Below, piece by piece: positions 53,014 through 62,414 of a stretch of DNA of 64,000 nt. The notes beneath the pieces were generated by a model, which ran no database searches, was not told the origin of the DNA, and worked only from the letters and a program-made list of their open reading frames with translations. The stretch covers positions 1,811,001 to 1,875,000 of the forward strand of contig JAPPUL010000068.1 of assembly GCA_026874595.1 (NCBI GenBank), given 5' to 3'. The translations under genes and the position numbers were made by a program. The first letter of the stretch is position 1. Each line of letters opens with the position of its first letter. The stretch comes from Sipunculus nudus. Taxonomy: Eukaryota; Annelida; Sipuncula; Golfingiida; Sipunculidae.

Positions 53014-53931
53014 CTAGTAATTGAAATGTTGTTTTATAAGGTTATGAATAAACTTTTGGTCTGTTATAGTATTTTTTTTATTTTGGGAGTTATGAGGATA
53101 GGGTTTTGAGGTAAGCAGGAGTTTATTAAGTTCTTGAACAAAGAGTAAGTCTAAGTGGTGCCCGGATTTATATAAGAAGAAGTTAGCACAAACTCTAAAT
53201 TTTAATAAAGCAAGAGCGGCACAAAAGTCAAGTATTTTATGTCTTGCGGCTTCATTATGTAGATTAGAAGGGTTAATGAGCTTATCTTTTTGAAATACTT
53301 GAGTATTTTGGTAATTAGCGCCAAGGGCCTTCCCTTGTTTTTTAAGAGAATCCCACATATCATAAAAGCCAAAAGTTCTAGCTTTAGCGATCTGGTTAAT
53401 GAATTTGGCTTTAGAGAATGTGGTTTTGCAATGTTGTTTTAGGTTATATTCTTTAAAGTGAATAAAAGCGTTAAAAGAGATTGAATTATTATAATTTGGC
53501 AAAGCGGCAATAAAGCTATCGTTTGTTTTAATGGCAATAGGACATGTAAGGTTAATAAAGGGCATGTAATTATTAGTGACATATGGCTTTGACTTTAGGA
53601 TACGTTTAATAAATTCAAAAGAGGAACCATCAAGAGCGGGCACCTCATCGCCGAGTACAAAGTTAATATTACAGCTGGTGATATTGAGAATAAAAAGAGC
53701 ACTTAAAAGGTGTTCAGTACTCCTGGCATAGAAGTCATTATACTTAAAAGCAATATTTAAATTAGTATCAAAGACATTATCTACTGTGGCATTTAAGGTA
53801 ACATTGTGATTATTAAAAGAAAAAGATATATTGTTATTAATATTAGGTTTAATATTAATGATATTGAAGTTATTTTTGTGTAGGCCAAATCCTTTAATGA
53901 CAATATTATTAGATAGGGCAGTTTCTTTCAT
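53014..53931 (-). CDS. lpxC: LpxC, UDP-3-O-acyl-GlcNAc deacetylase, atypical active site
   Basis: LpxC does the committed step of lipid A synthesis. The 305-residue form from ATG 53931 matches the E. coli length and start; the frame extends to TTG 53988. Visible motifs: IKGFGLHKN, TEHLLSAL (catalytic Glu and zinc His), VPALDGSS, RHKILD (zinc His and Asp) and SGHHLD (His 265-like). In E. coli RHKMLDAIGDL ends with catalytic Asp 246; here RHKILDFCAAL has Ala in that place. Codon use is T/C-ending and Asn-rich, like hemW. Activity is therefore uncertain. Confidence 0.85.
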   Translation of the reverse strand: MKETALSNNIVIKGFGLHKNNFNIINIKPNINNNISFSFNNHNVTLNATVDNVFDTNLNIAFKYNDFYARSTEHLLSALFILNITSCNINFVLGDEVPALDGSSFEFIKRILKSKPYVTNNYMPFINLTCPIAIKTNDSFIAALPNYNNSISFNAFIHFKEYNLKQHCKTTFSKAKFINQIAKARTFGFYDMWDSLKKQGKALGANYQNTQVFQKDKLINPSNLHNEAARHKILDFCAALALLKFRVCANFFLYKSGHHLDLLFVQELNKLLLTSKPYPHNSQNKKNTITDQKFIHNLIKQHFNY

Positions 53932-54017
53932 AAGCATTAAATAATTCATATGCATTAAATAATAAGATAGATGCTCATGCTTTTTCAAGAAAGCGTATAA
54001 AGATATAAAAAAAAATA

Positions 54018-55454
54018 ATGAAATATGATATATTAATAGCGTTAAGATTTTTGAAGGAATCTAGAGGCAGAGGCTTAATATCACGAATATCGTTAATAGC
54101 GTTTATAATAGTTAGTCTATCAGTGTTTGTGCCATTGGTTGTCATGTCTATCGTGAACGGATTCCATGATAGTGTTCTTTTAAAACATATGAATAAAGAT
54201 TATCATATACAAATAAGTAAGGGTAATTTATATGATGTAGAAAGTCTTTCCAAAAAGATTAATGAAATAGGGCTTGAAGATAAGATAAAGATAATGGTAC
54301 CATTTTACCTATCGCATGGTCTTATTAAGGGAAAAGACAGTAGATATTTTGGAGTTGTAATACGTTTTGCAAGTGAGGATTCATATAAAGAAGATGATAG
54401 TCTGCGTGATAATTTCAAGATAATATCAGGTGAATATGCACTTAATTCGAAGTTCTCTATAGTGATAGGGGAGGAGCTGGCAAGACGATTTAGCAAGGAC
54501 GAAGTTGAGCATAAAGAATTCTTGAAGTTGGTGGATGAAGGTGGAGGGCCTGTTTTGTATCTATTGGTATCTCGAGAGAAGGGTTTAGGAGGAGTAGAAA
54601 ATGAGCTTTTTAATCTATCAGATGGCATTCGAGGTGAAGAAGAAGATGGCGGGGATATGGGTTTAGGCAATCTTTCAACTTACAGGTTAAAGGTGGTAGG
54701 AGTATATAGGTCAGGCTACGAGGAATATGATAAAAGCCTGGTATTTTCTAATCTAAAGACAGGCGAGCTAGTATATAATGCCCGAATAAAGCTACGAGGC
54801 AAAAGCTATCCGCTACTAACGGGCTTAGGGTTAAAGCTTTACAGTGTAGAAGATGTAGATAAAGTATCACTTAAATTAAATGAGCACCTACTAGGGTACC
54901 GGGTATCGACATGGGAGGTTTTAAATGGACATTTAATCTACGCTTTTAAGTGGGAAGAGCGAATAATGGCGGTAATATTATTTATAATAGTGCTTTTCTC
55001 AGTAGTTATAACAGTCTACATAAATTTAAATATAATAGTCTTAGATAAAAGACGAGAGATAGGGATACTAAAAACATTTGGTGTAAGAAGCGGTAGAGTA
55101 GAAAAGGTTTTTACGATATATGGTTATATAATAGGCTTTGTGGGATGTAGTGTAGGGATACTATTTGGTATATTATTAGTACTTTCGTTAAATGATATAA
55201 TAAAGCTGTTTGAACTATTTTATAATATGGTATTGGGGAGTGTGCATAACTATATGGGATGGGAAGGGATGTATACAGAGTGGCGTTTTTTTTCAGGAAC
55301 CCTAGGACATCTTGATGATTTTGAATATAAATTAAATTTAAAAGATATGTATTTGCTAGTATTTCTTGGAATAATGGTATCAGTTGGGGGAGCATATTTT
55401 TCGGTAAGGAGGAGATTAAGGAAGAGCATATCAGAGAGTTTGAAATATAAATGA
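54018..55454 (+). CDS. lolC: LolC/LolE-like lipoprotein-releasing ABC permease
   Basis: The 478-residue FtsX-family permease has an N-terminal membrane helix (ISLIAFIIVSLSVFVPLVVM), a large periplasmic domain (about 50-310) and three C-terminal helices (VILFIIVLFSVVITVYINLN; YGYIIGFVGCSVGILFGILL; VFLGIMVSVGGAYF). The LDKRREIGILKTFGVRSG loop, conserved in LolC/E, is present. With LolD it would release outer-membrane lipoproteins. Only one permease gene is seen, as in single-permease (LolF-like) systems. The divergent lpxC start is 86 bases away. Confidence 0.88.
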   Translation: MKYDILIALRFLKESRGRGLISRISLIAFIIVSLSVFVPLVVMSIVNGFHDSVLLKHMNKDYHIQISKGNLYDVESLSKKINEIGLEDKIKIMVPFYLSHGLIKGKDSRYFGVVIRFASEDSYKEDDSLRDNFKIISGEYALNSKFSIVIGEELARRFSKDEVEHKEFLKLVDEGGGPVLYLLVSREKGLGGVENELFNLSDGIRGEEEDGGDMGLGNLSTYRLKVVGVYRSGYEEYDKSLVFSNLKTGELVYNARIKLRGKSYPLLTGLGLKLYSVEDVDKVSLKLNEHLLGYRVSTWEVLNGHLIYAFKWEERIMAVILFIIVLFSVVITVYINLNIIVLDKRREIGILKTFGVRSGRVEKVFTIYGYIIGFVGCSVGILFGILLVLSLNDIIKLFELFYNMVLGSVHNYMGWEGMYTEWRFFSGTLGHLDDFEYKLNLKDMYLLVFLGIMVSVGGAYFSVRRRLRKSISESLKYK

Positions 55455-55562
55455 GTTTTAGTAGGCGAGAGAGAGTAGGCGAGATTAAGGAGTTAATAAA
55501 GTTAATAATATAAAAAGGAGAGCTTAAAAATAGCAGTAAATACTAAATTAGAAGGAAATAAG

Positions 55563-56231
55563 GTGATAGAAGTCGAAGGGTTATATAAAAGTTACCGTAA
55601 TGGGGTATTAGAGGTTGAGGTTTTAAACGGAGTAGATTTTGAGGTATCCCGGGGAGAAATAGTAGCAATAACAGGAGAGAGTGGCTGTGGAAAGAGTACG
55701 TTATTAAATTTACTTGGAGGACTTGATGTTCCGAATAGGGGAAAGGTGTTAGTAGAGGGTATGGATATAAACTTGCTTAGTGAGGATGAGCTTTCCCTAT
55801 TTCGGAGTAAACATATGGGTTTTGTATTTCAGTTTCATAATCTGTTAAAAGATTTTACGGCACAGGAGAATGTTATGTTGCCCTATTTGAATGTTACCTT
55901 TAATAGGAAGGAGGCAGAGCATCGGGCAAGAGCGTTATTAAAGATGGTAGGACTTTTAAGCAGAGCATCTCACAAGCCAAGCGAATTATCAGGAGGAGAG
56001 CAACAACGTGTTGCAATAGCCCGAGCATTAATAAATAATCCTGATATACTATTTGCAGACGAGCCAACAGGAAATTTAGATGAGAAGAATAGTGAGGATG
56101 TGCATAAACTATTATGGAGTCTTAAAAGAAAGACAGATATAACTATATTGCTAGTTACACATAATTTAAATAGGTTTTCAGATGCAGATAGAATGGTTAA
56201 ATTATCCTATGGTAAGATAAATGAAAAATAG
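55563..56231 (+). CDS. lolD: LolD-like ABC ATPase
   Basis: The 222-residue ATPase begins at GTG 55563 behind AAGGAAATAAG. Walker A is GESGCGKST (38-46), with the LolD/MacB signature HMGFVFQFHNLLKDFTAQEN, C-loop LSGGEQQRVAIARAL and Walker B DEPTGNLD. It powers the LolC/E permease just upstream. The spacer holds two copies of AGTAGGCGAGA (55460 and 55474). The next small ORF begins 13 bases after the stop. Confidence 0.93.
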   Translation: MIEVEGLYKSYRNGVLEVEVLNGVDFEVSRGEIVAITGESGCGKSTLLNLLGGLDVPNRGKVLVEGMDINLLSEDELSLFRSKHMGFVFQFHNLLKDFTAQENVMLPYLNVTFNRKEAEHRARALLKMVGLLSRASHKPSELSGGEQQRVAIARALINNPDILFADEPTGNLDEKNSEDVHKLLWSLKRKTDITILLVTHNLNRFSDADRMVKLSYGKINEK

Positions 56232-56244
56232 GAGGGACAAAGGT

Positions 56245-56490
56245 ATGGAAATATTTGTGCAGTCGTATGATTATGCCTCATCAATATCTTCTAGTTTAGG
56301 AACTAGTTCCAAGCCTGAGATAGAAGATAGTATGAATGTTTCGGGCGATGAGGCACAAGTAGATAAGGTAGAAGAGGTAAGAAGAGTTGAGGTACGATAT
56401 AAAGAACGCGAGGTAGAAGAAGCTGAACCTACGACTATTTCCCTAGAACAATCTTTAGAAGAGACAAGAGGAGTTAATTTACTAGTCTAA
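56245..56490 (+). CDS. Small acidic protein of unknown function
   Basis: An 81-residue ORF from ATG 56245, eight bases after AGGAGGG (56230-56236). The frame also opens at 56221, overlapping lolD. The sequence is Ser/Glu-rich (SYDYASSISSSLGTSSK, VEEVRRVEVRYKEREVEE), without membrane segment, signal or motif. It is only three bases before lpxL, so it is likely cotranscribed. Function unknown. Confidence 0.55.
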   Translation: MEIFVQSYDYASSISSSLGTSSKPEIEDSMNVSGDEAQVDKVEEVRRVEVRYKEREVEEAEPTTISLEQSLEETRGVNLLV

Positions 56491-56493
56491 TTT

Positions 56494-57411
56494 ATGGCTA
56501 ATAAGGCACATAAGAAGGGAAAAGTTGTTTGTGCAGTTGAATATGCATTTATGTTGTTCCTGACAAATGTTTTAAAGCTTATACCTATAAGGTATTTTTA
56601 TAAGTTTGGCTTTTGTTTTGCAAATATAGCCTATTACGTTTTACCATCGCATATCCGCAAAGGTGTACGTACACGCCTTAATATGGTATTTAATCAAAGT
56701 GACAAAGTAAATATTTCAGTATTAACAAAAAAAGTTTTTGTAAATACCTTTTATTCAATATCAGAGTTTTTAATATTAGCTTGGCTGAGACAAGAGGGAT
56801 TTGACACAAGATATAGTATAAGTTTTAAAGGACTTAATCTTTTGGAGTCAAGAATGGCAGAGGGGAGGGGATTAATTCTTGTAACAGGACATTATGGCAA
56901 TTGGGAATTAATGACTAAAGCTATATCTAATTTAGGCTATAGTCTTAATGGGATATACCGACCTTTTGATAATGAGTATATAGATAAATATGTATACGAG
57001 CTACGAACTTCTTATCCAGCGAAGCTTATACGTCGAGAAGATGTTTATGAAAAAGGGCTAAAGGCGCTTAAAAGTAATGAAATACTAATATTTCTTATGG
57101 ATCAAAATCAAGCAGTAAATGGAATATACGTATCATTTTTTGAAAAAGAAGCATCAACAGCAAAAGGCCCGGCCCTTTTGTCATATAGGTTAGAAGTGCC
57201 GATACTACTATGTTTAATAAATAGAGTAGATACCAATGAGCATGTCATATTGCTAAAAGAGGTATCATGTTTCTACGAGCTTGGGTTATCTGAATTCCTG
57301 CAAAAGACAACACAAGAATTTACATATTTGTTGGAACAGGCAATACGTGAGTGTCCTGAGCAGTGGTGGTGGTTCCATGACAGATGGAAAACTAAGAGGC
57401 AAATTAAATAA
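56494..57411 (+). CDS. lpxL: LpxL/HtrB-type lipid A acyltransferase
   Basis: The 305-residue inner-membrane-associated enzyme adds a secondary acyl chain to a lipid A precursor. The H-x4-[D/E] catalytic motif is GHYGNWE, followed by NGIYRPFDNEYID, the LIFLMDQNQAVNGIYVSFFE block and the C-terminal PEQWWWFHDRWKT motif. One hydrophobic N-terminal segment (about 17-35) is present. It supports an LPS/LOS-making outer membrane. It converges with the giant TPR gene with seven bases between the stops. Confidence 0.93.
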   Translation: MANKAHKKGKVVCAVEYAFMLFLTNVLKLIPIRYFYKFGFCFANIAYYVLPSHIRKGVRTRLNMVFNQSDKVNISVLTKKVFVNTFYSISEFLILAWLRQEGFDTRYSISFKGLNLLESRMAEGRGLILVTGHYGNWELMTKAISNLGYSLNGIYRPFDNEYIDKYVYELRTSYPAKLIRREDVYEKGLKALKSNEILIFLMDQNQAVNGIYVSFFEKEASTAKGPALLSYRLEVPILLCLINRVDTNEHVILLKEVSCFYELGLSEFLQKTTQEFTYLLEQAIRECPEQWWWFHDRWKTKRQIK

Positions 57412-57423
57412 TAAAGCTTTATT
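57410..57423. repeat. Palindrome between convergent stop codons
   Basis: AATAAAGCTTTATT is a perfect 14-base palindrome spanning the TAA stops of lpxL and the giant TPR gene. It is too short and AT-rich for a strong terminator, but may serve both transcripts. It also marks where strand composition changes. Confidence 0.6.
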
Positions 57424-60400
57424 TCAAAACAAATTCTATGTCTTCAATCAGCATATAATCTAAGGGGTTACGTGTTTTGTATCTTTTGTATTGTGCTTGT
57501 AATCTCTTTTTTAATGAAATATTAGCATTTTGCAATGCAACATAATTATAATTAAGAATATTTTGATTCCATAATTCCTTTGCAACTAAAGCAGAATTAT
57601 TAAGTCGTGATGCATATTCTCTTGCCTGAAAATAGTGTAATCTTGCATATTCTTTCAGCTGGTAATTACCCAATTTCTCACTCATTATGTGATAGGATAC
57701 TCCAAGATTATTATGACTTTGTGTTAATTTGGCAAATATATGGTTTTGTTTTGAGTTTTTGGGATCGGGATTATTTCTATATTTATGAGCCAAGGGTTCA
57801 TAAAAGTCGATTATGTTTTTATAATGTCTTCTTGCCTCAAGATGATCTCCAAGCCTTATATACGAATTTGCAAGGGCAAAATTAAGTGACGGATTAAACT
57901 TCATTGCAGGGATTGTCTTTATCGAGTGCCATACTTCGCTTGCATTCTTGTATTTGTTTTCTCTATATAGTATATAGCCTATTTTGTAGAATAAATCTGC
58001 GTTTATCTTATTAGACTTTACTGCCTGAATTAGATTCTTCCATAGCTTATCATTTTTATCATATTCCATCCTTTTGTCAATCATTAAATTCAGTGCATTA
58101 GAATAGTAGTATTTTGCTTTCTTAAATTGAGTTGAGTCTCTTAATTGAGTTAAATTGTTATACTTTATAATTTCGCCCTTAGGTAAGTTCTTTATGAAAT
58201 CACTTGTTGCTTGCATTGTCTTGTCATATACTATATTACCTAAGTTTTCCCACGGTATATGATTTTTTATATCCTTTTCAATCGCTAATTGAAAGCTCTT
58301 TTCTGCGATCTTTATTATACGTTCTTTAGCAAGCTTTTCCTCTTCTATACTATTGCTTAGATAACTTGCTCTTGTTAATATGTTTTCTCCTATCTTATTA
58401 AAAAATGCTGACTGTAACTGTTTGTTTAAGGGATCTGTGTCTTTACGTACGGAGATTATTGCACGTTCCATCTCCTCGTCCATCATGTGTTTTTGATTTG
58501 TTATCCCCGATATGTTACTTATCCTTTCAAAAAATTTATCTTCTCCAAGCTTTATATAATAATAGGCAAAAAGTCCTTTTACATAACTTTCTATACTCTT
58601 TTCTAAATCTCTTTCTTTTTCATACAGCAAACCAAGATAATAATAGCTTTTAGGATATATTTTACCATTCCTTATTACATTGTTTAGTATTCTCTTTGCT
58701 TTCTTCGTCTTTTCCTCTGTTAATAGATAATAGCCGTACTCGCTTAATATCTCTTCATCTACGTAATCAATCTCTAATCGCTCTATTGAATAATCAATTG
58801 ATCGTATTAACTCTTTTAACTTCTCTTTACTTTTAACATCTTTTGTCAAATCTATTTTTGTTAAATAAATATACAATAACCCATAAAGACCCTTGGGACT
58901 TTCTGAATCTATTGTTAGTATCTTGTTAAAATTATTTTCTGCTCGGGTTAAGCTTTTATTTGATGACTTTTCTGGTTTTAACTCGTGCAATAACTTTGTC
59001 CATAATATATAGGTTCTTGCCTCTTTGTCAAGCACTTCTATATCCAGTTGATCTTTGTCTAGTAACGGTTTATAGCCTCGATAAAGGGCTTGGCTTAAAT
59101 AATATTCTACATCATCAAAATTATATTGGCCATTTATTGTGCTTGCATTATACGCTGCCCATAAGGCTTTCTTCTTGTATACTTCTCCTAAAAGCAGGTG
59201 TGCCTCTTTATCATTTGGTAAGTAGTTTAAAACGCCTTTCTCAAGCTTATCTTTATGTTTGTTGCCTGTTTTATCTTTGGCTATTTTCTCTTTATTCTGT
59301 TCAGATTGGCCTGGTTTCCATTTCCGTATGTCATTTTGTAATCCATTTCGATGAAAACCATTTCGATGAAAACTATTTCCTTCTCTATCCATCGTTTTAT
59401 ACTTTTGGAGAAACTGTTTGTTTAGTGCCTCATCTCCTGCTAGGAATATATGAGCGTAATAATAGGCTTGTGGATTATTTTCTTCCATGAACGCTTTAGC
59501 ATATTTTAGGTACCATTTTCTATTACCCTCTGTATTGCCTTTGGCTATAAGAAACTTGTTTATTGCCTCTTCATAATAGTTTGTACCCTTCTTTATATCT
59601 GTTATGCCTTCTTTATATTTACTTTCACTTTCCATATAAGGCTTTAGTATAAATAACCATAATGGAATTATGAGTCCTGCTAATAATAGTATTGAAGCTA
59701 TTAGCCTTGCTAGAGAGGGCCTTTCGCTGATATCTTCTGCTCTTGCTATTCGCTTTACTTGCTTATCTTTTGTTATGTCTATTTTTATATTTCGTTTGTT
59801 TTCTAAGTAATTCTTTATTATAACAATATCAGGCTTATTTATTATTAGATGTGTCAATTCATCTAAATCTTCTTTTGGTAAACGTTCATTTATAATCGTA
59901 TCTTTTGTTACGCTTGCAAGCATAGGCGGAAAGGTTGATATGTTTTTTTGAATAGCTTTTATATCTTCTTCTGTGAAGGCTAAAGCTGTCTCAGGCTTCG
60001 CCTCTTCAACTAATTTTGACGGCATAGACTCATCAGGTAATTCTATCTCAGAAAGACTAGCTTCGTCGCCTTTCAATTCTATAGTTTCATCCTTTTCAGC
60101 ATTCATAACAGGTTGTATTGTACTACTAGCTTCTATATCTACGCTCTCGCCTATACCTTCTTCTTTATACATATCTTCTATATCTTTTGTAGGTTCAGCA
60201 ACATTTAATGTTGGTTCTGATACAGATTTTATTAGCTCTTCTGCCTCCTCTAAAGACGATACTTCTTCTCGTAGCTCTTCTTCTAGCTCTTCTTCTAGCT
60301 CTTCTTCTAGCTCTTCTTTATCTTCAACACCTTCCTCTTGAGACTCTATGCTAGAACCAACTCCCGATAGCATATCTACTCCTTGAGAGAAGACTTCAGG

Positions 60401-61828
60401 TTCTTCTTTAGCCTGCTCTGCTGATTCTGATACTATATCTTTTGACTCCTCTATTTCCCCCTCAACACTCGACTCTACAGCTCCTCCAGCATCTGAAGCA
60501 CTCTCTGCATAATCTTCGAATTCTTTAAGACTAGTAAACTCTGATTTTACATATTCTGATTCACTCTCATCACTTCCCTCATTAAGCAATATATCTGCCT
60601 CTCCTTTAAGTCCTTCTGCAAGAGTATCTTCTGCAAGAGTATCTTCTGCAAGAGTATCTTCTGCAAGAGTATCTTCTGCAAGAGTATCTTCTGCAAGAGT
60701 ATCTTCTGCAAGAGTATCTTCTGCAACCATAGCTGATAAATCTTCTTCTGATTTGTTTATATTTTCTTCAAAATCTACTAGATCGTTTGTTTGAGCTCTT
60801 ACTTCGCTAGCTTCACTCTCTTCATAATCTCCGTGCTCTACTCCTTTAACGCCTGATTCTTTTGCTTTTATAACTTCTTTGAAATCTATTTTTGGCTCAT
60901 CTACTTCCTCTTCCAATATAGCTTCATCTATATCATTTAAACTCTCTTTAATAAGTCCATCGCTACTTAGTTTATCGCTTTCTTTACCTTGTCGTTCTTC
61001 TAGCCCTTCCGATTCTTTTGACAATTGTTCCTCCTTTGCTACTCCATCTTCTACTCCATCTCCTGCCCCCTCTTCTACTCCATCTCCTACTACATCTACT
61101 CCTTCCTCTCCCTCTGTCCAGCTTATATCTACAAATTCCTCTTCCTTCTCAGCATCCCATTCAGATCCTTTCTCTTCAGTTTCCTCCAATAAGCCTCCTC
61201 CTAATAAGCCTCCTCCTAAAGTATCTTCTAATACAGTATCTTCATCCATTCCAGATACTGATTCAACTACTTCTACATCTTCTAAACCCTTTTCTTTATC
61301 TGATTCTTTATCTAATCCTTTATCCAATTCATTCCCACCTCCTCCCTCATCTCCTCCCTCATCTCCTCCCTCACCTCGGGAACCTAAAGACCCCGCAGAT
61401 ACAAGATTACTCATGTCTGATGCCTGCTTATCTGTCTCTAAATCTTTCCCTAATGGTTCTTCTTCAGGAGGGGTGCCGCCTGCAAGTGTCATGTCTAGAT
61501 CCTTAAATAATTTATCTATTCCTTCTTTTGTTACTCGTTTCTTTTTGTCTGTCTTTAATTTAGGCCTTTCATAGTGTACTTGCGGATTTGCCTTTTCGAA
61601 ACTAACTTCTTCTTTTGACTCTTTTTCTACAGCGTAAGCTCCCTCATTACCCCCCTCCAACCCAATGTCGCCTTCCAATGAGCGGGTTGAGGTGCTTGAG
61701 GGCTCTAGCTCGCTTCGCTTTATCTCTTCATCTCCTTCTACGTTTAGTTCCTTTAATAATTTCTCAAGTACTTGTTCTTCTCCTTCATTAAATTCTAAAG
61801 AATCATGATTTTTCTCTTTTTCACTCAT
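57419..61828 (-). CDS. Giant acidic TPR membrane protein (possible flagellar collar protein)
   Basis: The 1469-residue protein starts at ATG 61828 behind GGAG. Residues 1-700 are acidic, low-complexity Glu/Asp/Ser/Gly sequence, including seven perfect AEDTL repeats (about 370-404) and an ELEEELEEELEEE run (about 505). One membrane helix (LARLIASILLLAGLIIPLWL, about 704-729) follows, and the last 740 residues are TPR-like helices (for example the KSYYYLGLLYEKERDLEKS and FNPSLNFALANSYIRLGDH repeats). A single membrane helix with periplasmic TPRs is the layout of Borrelia FlcA (BB0326), which builds the motor collar with FlbB; homology is an inference. No alternative function is evident. Confidence 0.8.
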   Translation of the reverse strand: MSEKEKNHDSLEFNEGEEQVLEKLLKELNVEGDEEIKRSELEPSSTSTRSLEGDIGLEGGNEGAYAVEKESKEEVSFEKANPQVHYERPKLKTDKKKRVTKEGIDKLFKDLDMTLAGGTPPEEEPLGKDLETDKQASDMSNLVSAGSLGSRGEGGDEGGDEGGGGNELDKGLDKESDKEKGLEDVEVVESVSGMDEDTVLEDTLGGGLLGGGLLEETEEKGSEWDAEKEEEFVDISWTEGEEGVDVVGDGVEEGAGDGVEDGVAKEEQLSKESEGLEERQGKESDKLSSDGLIKESLNDIDEAILEEEVDEPKIDFKEVIKAKESGVKGVEHGDYEESEASEVRAQTNDLVDFEENINKSEEDLSAMVAEDTLAEDTLAEDTLAEDTLAEDTLAEDTLAEDTLAEGLKGEADILLNEGSDESESEYVKSEFTSLKEFEDYAESASDAGGAVESSVEGEIEESKDIVSESAEQAKEEPEVFSQGVDMLSGVGSSIESQEEGVEDKEELEEELEEELEEELREEVSSLEEAEELIKSVSEPTLNVAEPTKDIEDMYKEEGIGESVDIEASSTIQPVMNAEKDETIELKGDEASLSEIELPDESMPSKLVEEAKPETALAFTEEDIKAIQKNISTFPPMLASVTKDTIINERLPKEDLDELTHLIINKPDIVIIKNYLENKRNIKIDITKDKQVKRIARAEDISERPSLARLIASILLLAGLIIPLWLFILKPYMESESKYKEGITDIKKGTNYYEEAINKFLIAKGNTEGNRKWYLKYAKAFMEENNPQAYYYAHIFLAGDEALNKQFLQKYKTMDREGNSFHRNGFHRNGLQNDIRKWKPGQSEQNKEKIAKDKTGNKHKDKLEKGVLNYLPNDKEAHLLLGEVYKKKALWAAYNASTINGQYNFDDVEYYLSQALYRGYKPLLDKDQLDIEVLDKEARTYILWTKLLHELKPEKSSNKSLTRAENNFNKILTIDSESPKGLYGLLYIYLTKIDLTKDVKSKEKLKELIRSIDYSIERLEIDYVDEEILSEYGYYLLTEEKTKKAKRILNNVIRNGKIYPKSYYYLGLLYEKERDLEKSIESYVKGLFAYYYIKLGEDKFFERISNISGITNQKHMMDEEMERAIISVRKDTDPLNKQLQSAFFNKIGENILTRASYLSNSIEEEKLAKERIIKIAEKSFQLAIEKDIKNHIPWENLGNIVYDKTMQATSDFIKNLPKGEIIKYNNLTQLRDSTQFKKAKYYYSNALNLMIDKRMEYDKNDKLWKNLIQAVKSNKINADLFYKIGYILYRENKYKNASEVWHSIKTIPAMKFNPSLNFALANSYIRLGDHLEARRHYKNIIDFYEPLAHKYRNNPDPKNSKQNHIFAKLTQSHNNLGVSYHIMSEKLGNYQLKEYARLHYFQAREYASRLNNSALVAKELWNQNILNYNYVALQNANISLKKRLQAQYKRYKTRNPLDYMLIEDIEFVLK
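59343..59372 (-). repeat. Two perfect 15-base tandem copies in the TPR gene
   Basis: CCATTTCGATGAAAA occurs at 59343-59357 and 59358-59372, giving FHRNGFHRNG in the protein, just after the first TPR-like segments. In-frame unit, likely slippage. Confidence 0.85.
60273..60320 (-). repeat. 12-base tandem repeat encoding an acidic Glu/Leu run
   Basis: AGCTCTTCTTCT occurs three times from 60273 to 60308, followed by a near copy. It encodes the ELEEELEEE run on the minus strand. The unit keeps the frame. Confidence 0.85.
60616..60720 (-). repeat. Seven perfect 15-base tandem copies encoding AEDTL
   Basis: CTGCAAGAGTATCTT is repeated seven times without any change (105 bases), then breaks off at 60721. 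Each unit encodes AEDTL. Identity at synonymous positions shows very recent expansion. Changes of copy number would keep the frame and alter the length of the acidic domain. Confidence 0.95.
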
Positions 61829-62414
61829 ACTTTATTCTCCAAAAGGATAGCCTCTAAACTTTTGCTTACTAATTTAAATACTCCGCATTCCTTTTTATCT
61901 CATATCTTATTCTCTTTTTACGACTTTATTATAATTTAATACTATCTTTTGTTTATACTTAGTTATTATCTTTTTATGGTATCTATTAGGATACTTTTAT
62001 CCATTATGCTTACTCGGCATAATTAAAAAAAAAAGTGAAATATTTAACTCCATCTATTCCTAAATATAACCATTTTTATTACTTAAATCTTTTCCTGCAT
62101 TGTTTTGTATTATTACAAATATTACAAAACCTTATCTTTTAATTTATTCCCTTCGTTTGCTCTATTCGTTACTTTCTTTATTCCTACGTTCTTAGCTTTT
62201 TGTGGCCTTTATTACAACTTTTTTTATGCTGTTTTTCCTTTTATCTTAATTTTATCTTAAATTTTTACCTCCTTAGCTTCCGATTTGGTTTAGTAGCTCT
62301 TTTTAACACTTTATATTATATTTTTGTGTATAGAGTGGGACTTTTATGTGTATATATTATGTAGTGCACTATATTTAGTTTGGTGTTTTTAACTATTGGG
62401 CTTGAGGATTTTAG
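61829..62414. other. Divergent intergenic region before the last gene, no gene seen
   Basis: This 586-base AT-rich stretch lies between the giant TPR gene and the secreted protein. Stops occur in all frames, and I see no tRNA-like or rRNA-like sequence. T-rich runs dominate the plus strand. It should contain promoters for both genes; I could not choose one reliably. Confidence 0.65.

Noticed and set aside
57410-57423. Palindrome as a dif site
   Set aside because: Only weak resemblance to XerC/XerD arms and it lies across two stop codons; kept only as a repeat.
60616-60720. Seven direct repeats as a CRISPR array
   Set aside because: No spacers; the 15-base units are head to tail and encode protein.
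60879-61574. 231-residue plus-strand ORF opposite the acidic half of the TPR gene
   Set aside because: Ser/Pro low-complexity mirror of the Glu/Gly-rich minus-strand gene; the minus-strand gene has a ribosome site and continues into TPR sequence.
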